Of a stretch of DNA of 64,000 nt, positions 24,074 through 32,285 are shown one piece after another. A program made the position numbers and the translations under genes. Origin of the DNA: RHKX01 sp963826475 (GTDB taxonomy: Bacteria > Actinomycetota > Thermoleophilia > Solirubrobacterales > 70-9). The stretch covers positions 1,054,001 through 1,118,000 of the forward strand of contig CAWGXC010000003.1 in NCBI GenBank assembly GCA_963826475.1, read 5' to 3'. The number at the start of each line of letters is the position of its first letter. Position 1 is the first letter of the stretch. The notes under the pieces are model-generated. The model searched no databases, was not told the DNA's origin, and worked only from the letters and a program-made list of their open reading frames with translations.

Positions 24074-24478
24074 ATGGCCGAGGAGACCGGGAAAGAGGAG
24101 CAGGAGGACGAGTCCATCGACAACGACGACTCGACCTCCGATCAGTCGTCCGAGGACGGGCACGGCGACGAATACGGTGGCGCCCGCTCAGAGGTCGACG
24201 CGATGGGCCAGGACAAGCGCCGGGAGGTCATCGGCAAGCAGTACGGCGCGACAGTTCGCAAGCGTCTGCTCGTCTACGGCGCGGTCGTCGGGACCGCGAT
24301 CGTCGTGGTCATCGCCTTCCTCACCGTCGTCAAGGGCTATGACCAGCGCGACGTCCCGCTCAAGGACACGGCCCCGTGGACCGAGGCCGGTGCATCGCAG
24401 ACACCTCCGCGTGACGTCGACTTCCAGGCCAACGGCCCGACCGACACCATTCCGGCAAACCAGATCTACAACCGCTGA
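24074..24478 (+). CDS. hypothetical single-span membrane protein
   Basis: 134 aa. An extremely acidic N-terminus (residues 1-45, rich in E, D, S) is followed by a basic patch (RREVIGKQYGATVRKR), one transmembrane helix (about 65-88) and a polar C-terminus of about 45 residues. The basic side predicts the acidic domain to be cytoplasmic. No family recognised. Confidence 0.6.
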   Translation: MAEETGKEEQEDESIDNDDSTSDQSSEDGHGDEYGGARSEVDAMGQDKRREVIGKQYGATVRKRLLVYGAVVGTAIVVVIAFLTVVKGYDQRDVPLKDTAPWTEAGASQTPPRDVDFQANGPTDTIPANQIYNR

Positions 24479-24492
24479 CTGACGGGGCGGGA

Positions 24493-24537
24493 GACGCCGG
24501 CTCGGCGTCATCCTCGGCTCGCTGCCGGAGAGGCAGC
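24493..24537. terminator. two tandem hairpins between convergent genes
   Basis: GACGCCG-GCT-CGGCGTC (24493-24509) and GCTGCC-GGAGA-GGCAGC (24521-24537) are perfect stems in the convergent intergenic region. Neither is followed by a strong T-tract. Confidence 0.45.
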
Positions 24538-24576
24538 GCCGCCTCGTCTTCCCTGATCTGACGGCTCCCGCCCTCG

Positions 24577-25068
24577 TCAGCTGGTCAAGAGCGAGGTGAC
24601 GGCCTCGCGGGCCTGCTCAGCCCAGCGCTCGTGCTCGGTGGGATCGGCGCGCAGGATCCGCGCGGGGATGCGCCAACGCTCGCCCGCAACCTCGACCAGC
24701 TCGGCCCCGTGCGCCAACACGCCGGCGTCCACACTGCCCTCCGCCTCATAGACGATGCCCCGCACGGGGGTGTCGACGAACTTCTCCAGCAGGCTCTCGA
24801 GCCGATAGCCGTTGAGCGGCTCGGTCCTCGCGGACTCACCGGACGCCGAGCCCATCAGCCAGACGACTACCGCCACGTCACCGACCTGCTCGAGGATGGT
24901 GCCGGGACGGTCGGGATCCGCCAGCGCCGGCTCGATGCCGGCTCGTTCGATCGCCTCGAGACCCGCGGTCCCGCGCGAGGTCCCGCGCACCGCCCAGCCC
25001 TGCGCGATCAACAGCGAGCCGAGCGCACGGCCCCTGCAGCCACAGCCGACGAGCAGGGCCCGGGCCAA
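24577..25068 (-). CDS. Rossmann-fold NAD(P)-binding-like hypothetical protein
   Basis: 163 aa from TTG 25068. It starts ARALLVGCGCRGRALGSLLIAQGWAVRGTSR, an epimerase/dehydrogenase-type glycine-rich loop (GCGCRGRALG). VGDVAVVVWLMG follows where a second beta strand is expected. It is shorter than typical epimerases and lacks a YxxxK pair, so a catalytic role is doubtful. It is 5 nt downstream of the small membrane protein gene at 25074, so they are probably cotranscribed. Confidence 0.6.
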   Translation of the reverse strand: MARALLVGCGCRGRALGSLLIAQGWAVRGTSRGTAGLEAIERAGIEPALADPDRPGTILEQVGDVAVVVWLMGSASGESARTEPLNGYRLESLLEKFVDTPVRGIVYEAEGSVDAGVLAHGAELVEVAGERWRIPARILRADPTEHERWAEQAREAVTSLLTS

Positions 25069-25073
25069 GCGGG

Positions 25074-25409
25074 CTACTCGCCGCTCTCGCGCTTGCGCAG
25101 CTCACGATCGAGCTTCGCGAGGGAGTCGTGGTCCATGCGGCCGCGCTCACGGACCCGCTGGTCCTCCCGGCCCATCCGCTCGGCGTCGAGCTCCGTCAGC
25201 TCCCTTGCACCGCGCTTGACCCGGTAGCGGTTCTGCGCCGCGATCATCTGCTGGATGTCGTCCTCCTCCAGCTGAAACTCCGTCTCGTAGTCGCGCGTCG
25301 GCTTCCAGTCGAGCAGGTCGGCACCGCTACCGGGATAGGCGCGGGCGAGCAGGACGAGAACGCCGACGATGAACGCGATCATCCCGAGGGTGACGAGAAC
25401 GAAATCCAC
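25074..25409 (-). CDS. hypothetical small membrane-anchored protein
   Basis: 111 aa from GTG 25409. One N-terminal transmembrane helix (DFVLVTLGMIAFIVGVLVLLA) is followed by a charged, probably helical, cytoplasmic region (DDIQQMIAAQNRYRVKRGARELTELD). A TATCCT at 25421-25426 would be too close to the alternative GTG 25418, so the inner start was chosen. No family recognised. Confidence 0.55.
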   Translation of the reverse strand: MDFVLVTLGMIAFIVGVLVLLARAYPGSGADLLDWKPTRDYETEFQLEEDDIQQMIAAQNRYRVKRGARELTELDAERMGREDQRVRERGRMDHDSLAKLDRELRKRESGE

Positions 25410-25486
25410 GGGCGGCACCGAGGATAGACGGCCGACCGTCCGGTGAGCGAAGGTCGCGCCCCGCGCACGCGATCGGCCTCGGCGGG

Positions 25487-25492
25487 TAAGGT
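25487..25492 (+). promoter_or_regulatory. -10 element, leaderless, for aminotransferase gene
   Basis: TAAGGT, 6 nt before GTG 25499. Confidence 0.4.
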
Positions 25493-25498
25493 CGGCGC

Positions 25499-26305
25499 GT
25501 GGCCAATGCGGTGATCGCGAGCGTCGATGGGCGGATCAGTCCCGCCGCGGACGCGAAGATCTCGATCCTCGACGAGGGTCTGATTCGCGGCGACGGCGCG
25601 TTCGAGGTGATGAAGCTCTACGGCGGGCATCCATTCCGCCTGCGGGCGCACCTCGACCGGCTCGGCCGCTCGGCCGCGGCGATCGAGCTCGACTTCGACC
25701 TCGCCGCGCTCGAGCGCGAGATCGCGGCCCTGCTCGCCACCGGGGTGCCCCCCGACGGCTGCTTCCGGATCGTGATCACCCGCGGCGGCAGGCGCCTGCT
25801 CACCGCCGAGGACCTCTCGCCGTTCGCTCCCAGCATCGCCGTCGCGTCCGTCGAGCTCACGCCCAGCGAGATCCTCGCCGGGGTCAAGTCGATCTCCTAC
25901 GCGGCCAACATGCAAGCGACGAGGATCGCCGCCGGACGCGGGGCCGACGAAGCGATTTACGTCCGCCCCGACGGAATCGTCTTGGAGGCGCCGACGTCTT
26001 CGGTCTTCTGGGTCGACTCCGAGGGAGTCCTGAAGACACCCTCCCTGAGCGCGGGGATCCTCGACTCGATCACCCGCGACGTCGTCGTCGAAGCGCTTGA
26101 CGTCGAGGAGGGCGAGTTCCCGCTGGATTCCCTGCTCAGCGCGCGGGAGGCGTTCCTCGCCTCGACGAATCGCGAGATCCAGCCGATCTCATCGGTCGAC
26201 GGCACGGAGCTCGCGACGGTGGGCGGCCCGGCATGCGGCGAGGCGAGGGGACGTCTCTCGGAGGCGGTCGAAGCCGAACGGGCCGCCGCAACAGCGTCCG
26301 ACTAG
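25499..26305 (+). CDS. class IV aminotransferase (branched-chain aminotransferase / aminodeoxychorismate lyase type)
   Basis: 268 aa. PLP fold-type IV features: DEGLIRGDGAFEVMKLYGG near residues 26-44, the candidate PLP lysine in GVKSISYAANM (about K125), RGADEAIYVRPDGIVLEAPTSSVFWV, and the C-terminal LASTNREIQPISSVDG. It either transaminates branched-chain or D-amino acids or releases pyruvate from aminodeoxychorismate; sequence alone does not decide. It is followed at 9 nt by the acyl-CoA dehydrogenase gene, whose -10 overlaps this stop codon. Confidence 0.82.
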   Translation: MANAVIASVDGRISPAADAKISILDEGLIRGDGAFEVMKLYGGHPFRLRAHLDRLGRSAAAIELDFDLAALEREIAALLATGVPPDGCFRIVITRGGRRLLTAEDLSPFAPSIAVASVELTPSEILAGVKSISYAANMQATRIAAGRGADEAIYVRPDGIVLEAPTSSVFWVDSEGVLKTPSLSAGILDSITRDVVVEALDVEEGEFPLDSLLSAREAFLASTNREIQPISSVDGTELATVGGPACGEARGRLSEAVEAERAAATASD

Positions 26306-26308
26306 GTT
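26303..26308 (+). promoter_or_regulatory. -10 element, leaderless, for acyl-CoA dehydrogenase gene
   Basis: TAGGTT, 6 nt before GTG 26315; its first three bases are the stop codon of the upstream gene. Confidence 0.35.
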
Positions 26309-26314
26309 CCCCCC

Positions 26315-27493
26315 GTGGACCTTTCGCTCAGCGACGAGCAGCGTCTGATCTCGGAGACGGCCCGGGAGTTCGCCGATGAGGTGATCGCGCCCCGCGTCCG
26401 CGAGAGCGACCGCGCGCAGCGCTTCGACGTCGATCTCGCCAAGCGGATGGGTGAGATGGGATACCTCGGCGCGCCGGTCGCGGAGGCGTACGGCGGCCGC
26501 GGGCTCGACTACGTCGCCTACGCGTTGATCGTCGAGCAGGTAGGACGGGCTGACAGCGCCGCCCGCACCGTGATCTCGGTGCAGACATCGCTCGTCTGCG
26601 GCTCGATCGAGCGCTGGGGCACCGAGGAGCAGAAGCAGCGTTGGCTGCCAGGGCTCTGCAGCGGCGATCTGTTCGGGTGCTTCGGCCTGACCGAGCCCGA
26701 ATCCGGATCGGACGCGGCCTCGATGCGGACGCGCGCCGAGCGCACCGAGTCCGGGTGGAGGCTGAACGGGCAGAAGATGTGGATCTCGCTCGGAAACGTC
26801 GCCGACGTCGCGCTGATCTTCGCCCAGACCGACCCCGACGCAAAGCATCGCGGGCTCGCCTGCTTCCTCGTCCCGACGGACACGCCCGGCTTCTCCTCGC
26901 AGGAGATCCACGGCAAGCTCGGGCTGCGCTCCTCCGACACCGCGTCGCTGGCCTTCGACGACCTCGAGATCCCCGACGACGCGCTCCTCGGCGAGGTCGG
27001 GCAGGGGTTCAAGATCGCCATGAGCGCGCTCGATCTCGGTCGCTACTCGGTCGCCGCGGGATGCGTCGGGATCTGCGACGGCTGCGTCGATGCATCCGTC
27101 GCCTACGCCAGCGAGCGCAAGCAGTTCGGAGTCCCGATCGCCCGCTTCCAGCTCGTCCAGGCCCTGATCGCGGAGATGATCGTCAAGCGCGACGCCGCGC
27201 GGATGCTCGTCCTGAGAGCGGGACTGCTCAAGGACGCCGGCGAGCCGAGCACCACCGAGACGTCGATCGCGAAGCTGTACGCCACCGAGTCGGCGGTGGA
27301 GTGCGCGAACGCAGCGATCCAGGTGCACGGCGGGGCGGGGTACGTCGACGACCATCCCGTCGAGCGTTACCTGCGCGACGCGCGGGTCACGACCCTCTAC
27401 GAGGGGACGTCGCAGATCCAGAAGCTGATCATCGGCCGCGCCGCGACCGGGATCGACGCGATCCTCCCGTTCGCACCCACTGACGGGGAGTGA
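26315..27493 (+). CDS. acyl-CoA dehydrogenase
   Basis: 392 aa, full length. FAD/substrate motifs include CFGLTEPESGSDAASM and MWISLGNVADVALIFAQT. The catalytic base is the Glu of YEGTSQIQ (about E363), as in short-chain acyl-CoA dehydrogenases. VHGGAGYVDDHPVERYLRDAR is a further family signature. It oxidises a short- or branched-chain acyl-CoA to the 2-enoyl-CoA. The next gene, an enoyl-CoA hydratase, overlaps by 4 nt, forming a beta-oxidation-like pair. Confidence 0.92.
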   Translation: MDLSLSDEQRLISETAREFADEVIAPRVRESDRAQRFDVDLAKRMGEMGYLGAPVAEAYGGRGLDYVAYALIVEQVGRADSAARTVISVQTSLVCGSIERWGTEEQKQRWLPGLCSGDLFGCFGLTEPESGSDAASMRTRAERTESGWRLNGQKMWISLGNVADVALIFAQTDPDAKHRGLACFLVPTDTPGFSSQEIHGKLGLRSSDTASLAFDDLEIPDDALLGEVGQGFKIAMSALDLGRYSVAAGCVGICDGCVDASVAYASERKQFGVPIARFQLVQALIAEMIVKRDAARMLVLRAGLLKDAGEPSTTETSIAKLYATESAVECANAAIQVHGGAGYVDDHPVERYLRDARVTTLYEGTSQIQKLIIGRAATGIDAILPFAPTDGE

Positions 27494-28266
27494 CGATGAC
27501 CGGTGGCGTCACGATCGAGCTCCGTGACGCAATCGCGATCTGCCGGATCGTCAGCGCCGAGACGAACAACGCCCTCTCCCCCGCCCTGATGGATGCGCTG
27601 GCCGACGGCCTCGAGCAGCTTGACGAGAACCCCGACGTCCGATGCATCGTCGTGGCCGGCAGCGACGACGTCTTCGCCACCGGCGCCGACGCGGCATCGC
27701 TTGGCGGGGTCGGTCACGACCCCCTGCCCGGAGCCCTGACGACGACTTTCTGGGCCCGTCTCGACGCCATCGGCACGCCGCTGGTCGCCGCCGTGTCGGG
27801 CTGGGCGCTCGGCAGCGGCTGCGAGCTCGCCTTCGGCTGCGACCTCGTCGTCGCCTCGAAGACCGCGCGCTTCGGTCAACCCGAGATAACCCTCGGCCTG
27901 ATCCCCGGCGGGGGCGCCACCCAGCGCCTGACGAAGGTCCTCGGCAAGCAGCGCACCATGGAGCTCGTCCTCACCGGGCGCCGGATGGGGGCGGAGCAGG
28001 CTCACCGCTACGGGCTCGTCAACACCGTCGCCCCGAAGGGGGCCTGGCTGACGAAGGCCGTCACCCTGGCGACGGCGATCGCCGAGCGTGCCCCGCTCGC
28101 GACCCGCCTGGCGAAGCGGGCGATCCTCGCCGCCGACCGGACGAACCTGCCTGAGGGCCTCGAGCTCGAACGGGAGCTCTTCGCGCAGGCGATGGCGAGC
28201 GCGGACCGGGTCGAGGGGGTCAACGCCTTCCTGGCCGGACGGCCGCCGAGGTTCGAGGGGAGCTAG
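27490..28266 (+). CDS. enoyl-CoA hydratase/isomerase family protein
   Basis: 258 aa from GTG 27490 (GTGA overlap); ATG 27496 is two codons further in. Crotonase-fold motifs: SDDVFATGADAASLG (oxyanion loop), GWALGSGCELAFGCDL with one catalytic Glu, and FGQPEITLGLIPGGGATQRL with the second. It hydrates 2-enoyl-CoA and is coupled to the preceding dehydrogenase. Confidence 0.9.
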   Translation: MTMTGGVTIELRDAIAICRIVSAETNNALSPALMDALADGLEQLDENPDVRCIVVAGSDDVFATGADAASLGGVGHDPLPGALTTTFWARLDAIGTPLVAAVSGWALGSGCELAFGCDLVVASKTARFGQPEITLGLIPGGGATQRLTKVLGKQRTMELVLTGRRMGAEQAHRYGLVNTVAPKGAWLTKAVTLATAIAERAPLATRLAKRAILAADRTNLPEGLELERELFAQAMASADRVEGVNAFLAGRPPRFEGS

Positions 28267-28337
28267 GCGGGCCTGATCGCTTGGCTCCGCCGCGCAGCCG
28301 GCCCACTGGGTGAACGAAGGGCGGAGATGTGCTCACC

Positions 28338-29219
28338 TCAAGCCGCCGTCCGCCGCCGCCGCACCCGCCCCCCGGCCGCCAGGTATGACCCGCCGAGGAT
28401 GAGCAGCAGACCGGCCAGGGTCGTCAGGCCGAAGGACTCGTCGAGCAGGACGACCCCATAGGCCACGGCGAAGACCGGCGCGAGATAGGTGACGAGGAAG
28501 GTGCGGGCGGGACCGATCGTCGCGATCAGCTCGTAGAAGATCGCGAAGGCGATTCCCGTCCCGACGACTCCGAGGCCGATGACCGCCGCGACGGGCCCCA
28601 ATCCGGGCACCTCGTCGGGGAGGGTGAGCAGCGCCGCCGGCAGGCTGAGCAGGGTGCTGACGGCGAGGACCAGGGCGGCGACGCCGATCGGCTGGATCGA
28701 GCCCAGACGACGTTTCGCGAGCAGTCCGCCGATTGCGTAGCCAAGGCCGGCCAGAATCACGGCCAGCGCCCCCAGCAACTCGTCCGTGCCGCCACCGACG
28801 TCGAGCCCGAGCAGCAGGACGAGGCCGGCGACGCCGGCGAAGACGCCGAGCAATGCCGGGCCGTGCGAGCGCTCGTCGGCATCGAAGAAGATGGCGAGGA
28901 GGGCCGTGAAGATCGGCGCGGAAGCGACGAGGATCCCGGCCAGCGAGCTGCTGATGTGCTCCTCGCCGAGCGCGATCAGCACGAACGGCGCAGCTACCTG
29001 GGCGATGGAGACGGCGAGGATCATCGGCCAGAGGCCGGCGAGACCCCGGAACGCCCCGGCGCGAACCGCCAGGGGGACGAGCACCAACGCGCCGAAGGCG
29101 ATCCGGCCGAAGGCGATCATCGGCGGCGAGAGGTCGCGACCGCCGATCTTGATCAGCAGGTAGCTGGCGCCCCAGATCCCGGCGAGCGAGAGAAGCAGGG
29201 TGGTAGCTCGCCGATCCAC
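28338..29219 (-). CDS. EamA/DMT family transporter
   Basis: 293 aa, ten membrane segments in two homologous EamA halves: GIWGASYLLIKIGGRDLSP near the start and ALAVILAGLGYAIGGLLAKR in the second half. It ends in a basic RRRRTAA tail. Members export amino acids or other metabolites; substrate unknown. GTG 29219 follows a TAATGT at leaderless distance. Confidence 0.85.
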   Translation of the reverse strand: MDRRATTLLLSLAGIWGASYLLIKIGGRDLSPPMIAFGRIAFGALVLVPLAVRAGAFRGLAGLWPMILAVSIAQVAAPFVLIALGEEHISSSLAGILVASAPIFTALLAIFFDADERSHGPALLGVFAGVAGLVLLLGLDVGGGTDELLGALAVILAGLGYAIGGLLAKRRLGSIQPIGVAALVLAVSTLLSLPAALLTLPDEVPGLGPVAAVIGLGVVGTGIAFAIFYELIATIGPARTFLVTYLAPVFAVAYGVVLLDESFGLTTLAGLLLILGGSYLAAGGRVRRRRTAA

Positions 29220-29225
29220 GCCAGC

Positions 29226-29231
29226 ACATTA
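29226..29231 (-). promoter_or_regulatory. -10 element, leaderless, for EamA transporter gene
   Basis: TAATGT on the minus strand, 6 nt before GTG 29219. Confidence 0.45.
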
Positions 29232-29295
29232 AGCCGACGCTGCGAGTCCCGCCATTCGTACTGCTTAAGGACCCGATCAGCGCTCGACGGCTCGG

Positions 29296-29301
29296 TAGAG
29301 T
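29296..29301 (+). promoter_or_regulatory. -10 element, leaderless, for GH15 gene
   Basis: TAGAGT, 6 nt before GTG 29308. Confidence 0.45.
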
Positions 29302-29307
29302 CGCGGC

Positions 29308-31218
29308 GTGGCCAGCGCCGAAGGGACCGCGAGCAGCGGCAGCAACCGCAGCCCCTTCCACCCGATCGGGTCCTACGGCTTCCTCTCCGACTGCGAGACG
29401 GGCGCCCTGCTCTCGCCCGATGGATCGATCGAATGGCTCTGCCTGCCGCGCTTCGATTCCCCGAGCGTCTTCGGCGCCCTGCTCGATCGGACGGCGGGCA
29501 GCTTCAGGTTCGGACCCGACGAGAAGGTTCCCGTCTCGCGCCGCTACGAGCCCGGCACGAACGTGATCGAGACCACGTGGGTCACCGAGACCGGCTGGGT
29601 GGTCATCCGCGATGCCCTCGTGGTCAAGATGCGCGCCGACCCTGACAAGCAGGGACGAGAGCGGATCTGCTCCCAGCACTTGCTCGTCCGCACGGCGCAT
29701 TGCGCTGCCGGGGACTGCGAGGTCGAGCTCCTCTGCGAGGCCGCCCCCGACTACGCGCGCGCCGAGATGGCGTGGGCCCGCGAGCAGGGCTGGAGCCGTG
29801 CAACGGGCTCGGTCGGCGAGCTCGACCTGACGCTGAGCAGCGACCTCGATCTCCTATTCGAGGGCGGCCGCCTGAGCGCCCGGCGCGACCTGACCGCCGG
29901 CGACTCCTGCTTCGCGGCGCTCGCCTGGGAGGACGGGACCGGCCGCCTCCCAGCCGATTACGACGCAGCGGAGGCGTTGCTCGACCAGACCGTGGACTGC
30001 TGGCGGAAATGGCTGAGCAGGGGAAGCTTTCCCGATCATCGCTGGCGCGCCGAGCTGCAGCGCTCGGCCCTGACCCTCAAGGGCCTGATCCACGCGCCGA
30101 GCGGCGGCATGGTCGCCGCCCTGACGACGTCCCTGCCGGAAACGCCCGGCGGTGAGCGCAACTGGGACTACCGCTATACCTGGATCCGCGACGCGACGTT
30201 CACCCTCTGGGCACTGCACGTCCTCGGACTCGACGACGAGGCGACCGACTTCATGGGCTTCGTCGAACGGGCGGCAAGGCAGGACTCGAGCCTGCATCTG
30301 CAGATCATGTACGGCATTGACGGCGAGCGGGAGCTCGTCGAGAGCACCCTCGACCACCTCTCCGGCTACGAGGGCGCCAGGCCGGTACGGATCGGCAACG
30401 CGGCCTACGACCAGCAGCAGAACGACCTCTATGGGGCGCTCCTGGACTCGGTCTACATCCACTCCCGGGCACTGAACGGGGTCAGCGACAGCCTCTGGGA
30501 GCTCGTTCGCGTGCAGGTCGAGGCCGCCATGGACGTCTGGGAGAAGCCCGATCAGGGAATCTGGGAGGCGCGGGGGGAGCCCAGGCATTACGTCTCCTCG
30601 AAGCTCATGTGCTGGGTCGCGCTGGATCGCGGCGCCCGCCTCGCGCACTCGCGCGACGAGGAGGAGCTGCGCGCCCGCTGGGGCGATGAGGCGGAGCGGA
30701 TCCGCGACGACATCCTCGCCAGGGGGCTCACCGCCGACGGCGTCATGCGCCAGCACTACGACACCGATGCGCTCGACGCCTCGAACCTGCTGGCGCCGCT
30801 GGTCCGCTTCCTGCCCGCCGATGACGAGCGGATCCGAGCGACCGTGCTTGCCATCGCCGATGACCTCACCGACCACGGCCTCGTCATGCGCTACCGGACG
30901 GAGGAGACAGACGACGGCCTCTCCGGCATCGAGGGGACGTTCTCGATCTGCTCCTTCTGGATGGTCTCGGCCCTGGCGGAGATCGGTGAGCACGAGCGCG
31001 CGCGGGCGCTGTGCGAGCGGCTGCTGGGGATGGGTGGGGCGCTCGATCTCTACGCGGAGGAGATCGAGCCTCGCTCGGGCCGGCAGCTCGGGAACTTTCC
31101 CCAGGCCTTCACGCACCTGGCGCTGATCAACGCCGTTTCGCAGGTCATCTCCGACGAGATGATGGGCGAGCGCGCCGGCCGCCGCGCCGTCTTCAGCGAG
31201 ATGGGCGGAGCCTCCTGA
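29308..31218 (+). CDS. glycoside hydrolase family 15, trehalase-like
   Basis: 636 aa. The N-terminal beta-sandwich begins with IGSYGFLSDCETGALLSPDG and WLCLPRFDSPSVFG. The (alpha/alpha)6 catalytic barrel starts with ERNWDYRYTWIRDATFTLWAL (283-303), giving the usual acidic residue cluster. The second catalytic Glu is in GIEGTFSICSFW (about E542). This is the actinobacterial GH15 trehalase type rather than glucoamylase, lacking a starch-binding domain and signal peptide. It likely hydrolyses intracellular trehalose to glucose. Confidence 0.85.
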   Translation: MASAEGTASSGSNRSPFHPIGSYGFLSDCETGALLSPDGSIEWLCLPRFDSPSVFGALLDRTAGSFRFGPDEKVPVSRRYEPGTNVIETTWVTETGWVVIRDALVVKMRADPDKQGRERICSQHLLVRTAHCAAGDCEVELLCEAAPDYARAEMAWAREQGWSRATGSVGELDLTLSSDLDLLFEGGRLSARRDLTAGDSCFAALAWEDGTGRLPADYDAAEALLDQTVDCWRKWLSRGSFPDHRWRAELQRSALTLKGLIHAPSGGMVAALTTSLPETPGGERNWDYRYTWIRDATFTLWALHVLGLDDEATDFMGFVERAARQDSSLHLQIMYGIDGERELVESTLDHLSGYEGARPVRIGNAAYDQQQNDLYGALLDSVYIHSRALNGVSDSLWELVRVQVEAAMDVWEKPDQGIWEARGEPRHYVSSKLMCWVALDRGARLAHSRDEEELRARWGDEAERIRDDILARGLTADGVMRQHYDTDALDASNLLAPLVRFLPADDERIRATVLAIADDLTDHGLVMRYRTEETDDGLSGIEGTFSICSFWMVSALAEIGEHERARALCERLLGMGGALDLYAEEIEPRSGRQLGNFPQAFTHLALINAVSQVISDEMMGERAGRRAVFSEMGGAS

Positions 31219-31240
31219 GGGGCCGGGGGGCTTCTTCAGG
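31214..31240. terminator. hairpin between convergent GH15 and trxB genes
   Basis: CCTGAGG (31214-31220, containing the GH15 stop) pairs with CTTCAGG (31234-31240, inside the end of trxB), with one G-U pair. Confidence 0.3.
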
Positions 31241-32246
31241 TCGAGGTGGTCGCCGCCACGCCCTCGACCTCGGCTGACGGGTCGACCTCCAGCTCCTCGA
31301 CGGTCGGCGGCGTATCACGCAGGTACCACTCCGCATCGAGGGCGCCGCGACATCCGGAGCCGGCGGCGGTGATCGCCTGGCGATAGGTGAAGTCAACGAG
31401 GTCGCCGACCGCGAAGACGCCCTTGAGATTGGTCCGGGTCGTCGGGTCCTCGACCTTGACGTATCCGTTGTCGTGAAGGTCGACCTGCCCCTTGACGAGA
31501 TCGGATCCGGGGATGTGGCCGATCGCCACGAAGGCGCCACCGACCTCGACCTCGTCGACCTCGTCGGTCTCCGCGTTGCGCAGCCGCACCTTCTCGAGCG
31601 CGCCGTCCTCCCCAGCCAGGAACTCCTCCGGCACCCACGGAGTCCGGAACTCGATGTTCTCGGTGGCGCGGGCGCGGTCCTGCATCACCATCGAAGCGCG
31701 GAAGTCGTTGCGCCGGTGGACGACGGTCAGCTTGTCGGCGTACTTGGAGACGAAGATGGAGTCCTCCATCGCCGTGTCCCCGCCGCCGACGACCATCACG
31801 TCGCGGCCCTTGAAGAAGGCGCCGTCGCAGACGCCGCACGTGGAGACGCCGCGGCCGCCGAGCTCCATCTCACCGGGGATGCCGAGCCGCTTGGGCTGGG
31901 CGCCCATGGCGAGGATGACGGTCTTCGCGCGGTACTCGTCATCGCCGACCCAGACCTTCTGGATGCCGCCGTCACTGAGCTCGACGCGGGTCGCGTCATC
32001 GGTGATGAAGCGCGTACCGAACCGCTCCGCCTGCGCCCGGAAGCGATTCATCATCTCGGGACCCATGATCCCCTCGGGAAAGCCCGGGAAGTTCTCGACG
32101 TCCGTCGTGTTCTGCAGCTGCCCGCCCCACTGGAAGCCCTCGATGACGAGCGGCTCCAGGTCCGCGCGAGCCGCATAGACGGCGGCCGTGTAGCCGGCGC
32201 TCGCGCCCCCGATGATGATCAGGTTCTCGATTCGCTCTTCGCTCAT
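31236..32246 (-). CDS. trxB: thioredoxin-disulfide reductase
   Basis: 336 aa. FAD motif GGASAGYTAAVYAARADL at residues 13-30, redox-active C137-GV-C140 followed by DG, NADPH motif VVGGGDTAMEDSIF, and the closing FAVGDLVDFTYRQAITAAGSGC. It reduces thioredoxin with NADPH. Two local oddities: CGVC replaces the common CATC, and GGASAG replaces GSGPAG. The C-terminus has an extra acidic tail of about 25 residues. A GAGGAG RBS precedes the ATG. No thioredoxin gene is adjacent. Confidence 0.93.
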   Translation of the reverse strand: MSEERIENLIIIGGASAGYTAAVYAARADLEPLVIEGFQWGGQLQNTTDVENFPGFPEGIMGPEMMNRFRAQAERFGTRFITDDATRVELSDGGIQKVWVGDDEYRAKTVILAMGAQPKRLGIPGEMELGGRGVSTCGVCDGAFFKGRDVMVVGGGDTAMEDSIFVSKYADKLTVVHRRNDFRASMVMQDRARATENIEFRTPWVPEEFLAGEDGALEKVRLRNAETDEVDEVEVGGAFVAIGHIPGSDLVKGQVDLHDNGYVKVEDPTTRTNLKGVFAVGDLVDFTYRQAITAAGSGCRGALDAEWYLRDTPPTVEELEVDPSAEVEGVAATTST

Positions 32247-32285
32247 CTCAGCTCCTCGCTTTAGTAAGAATTCGGCTCACCGACA

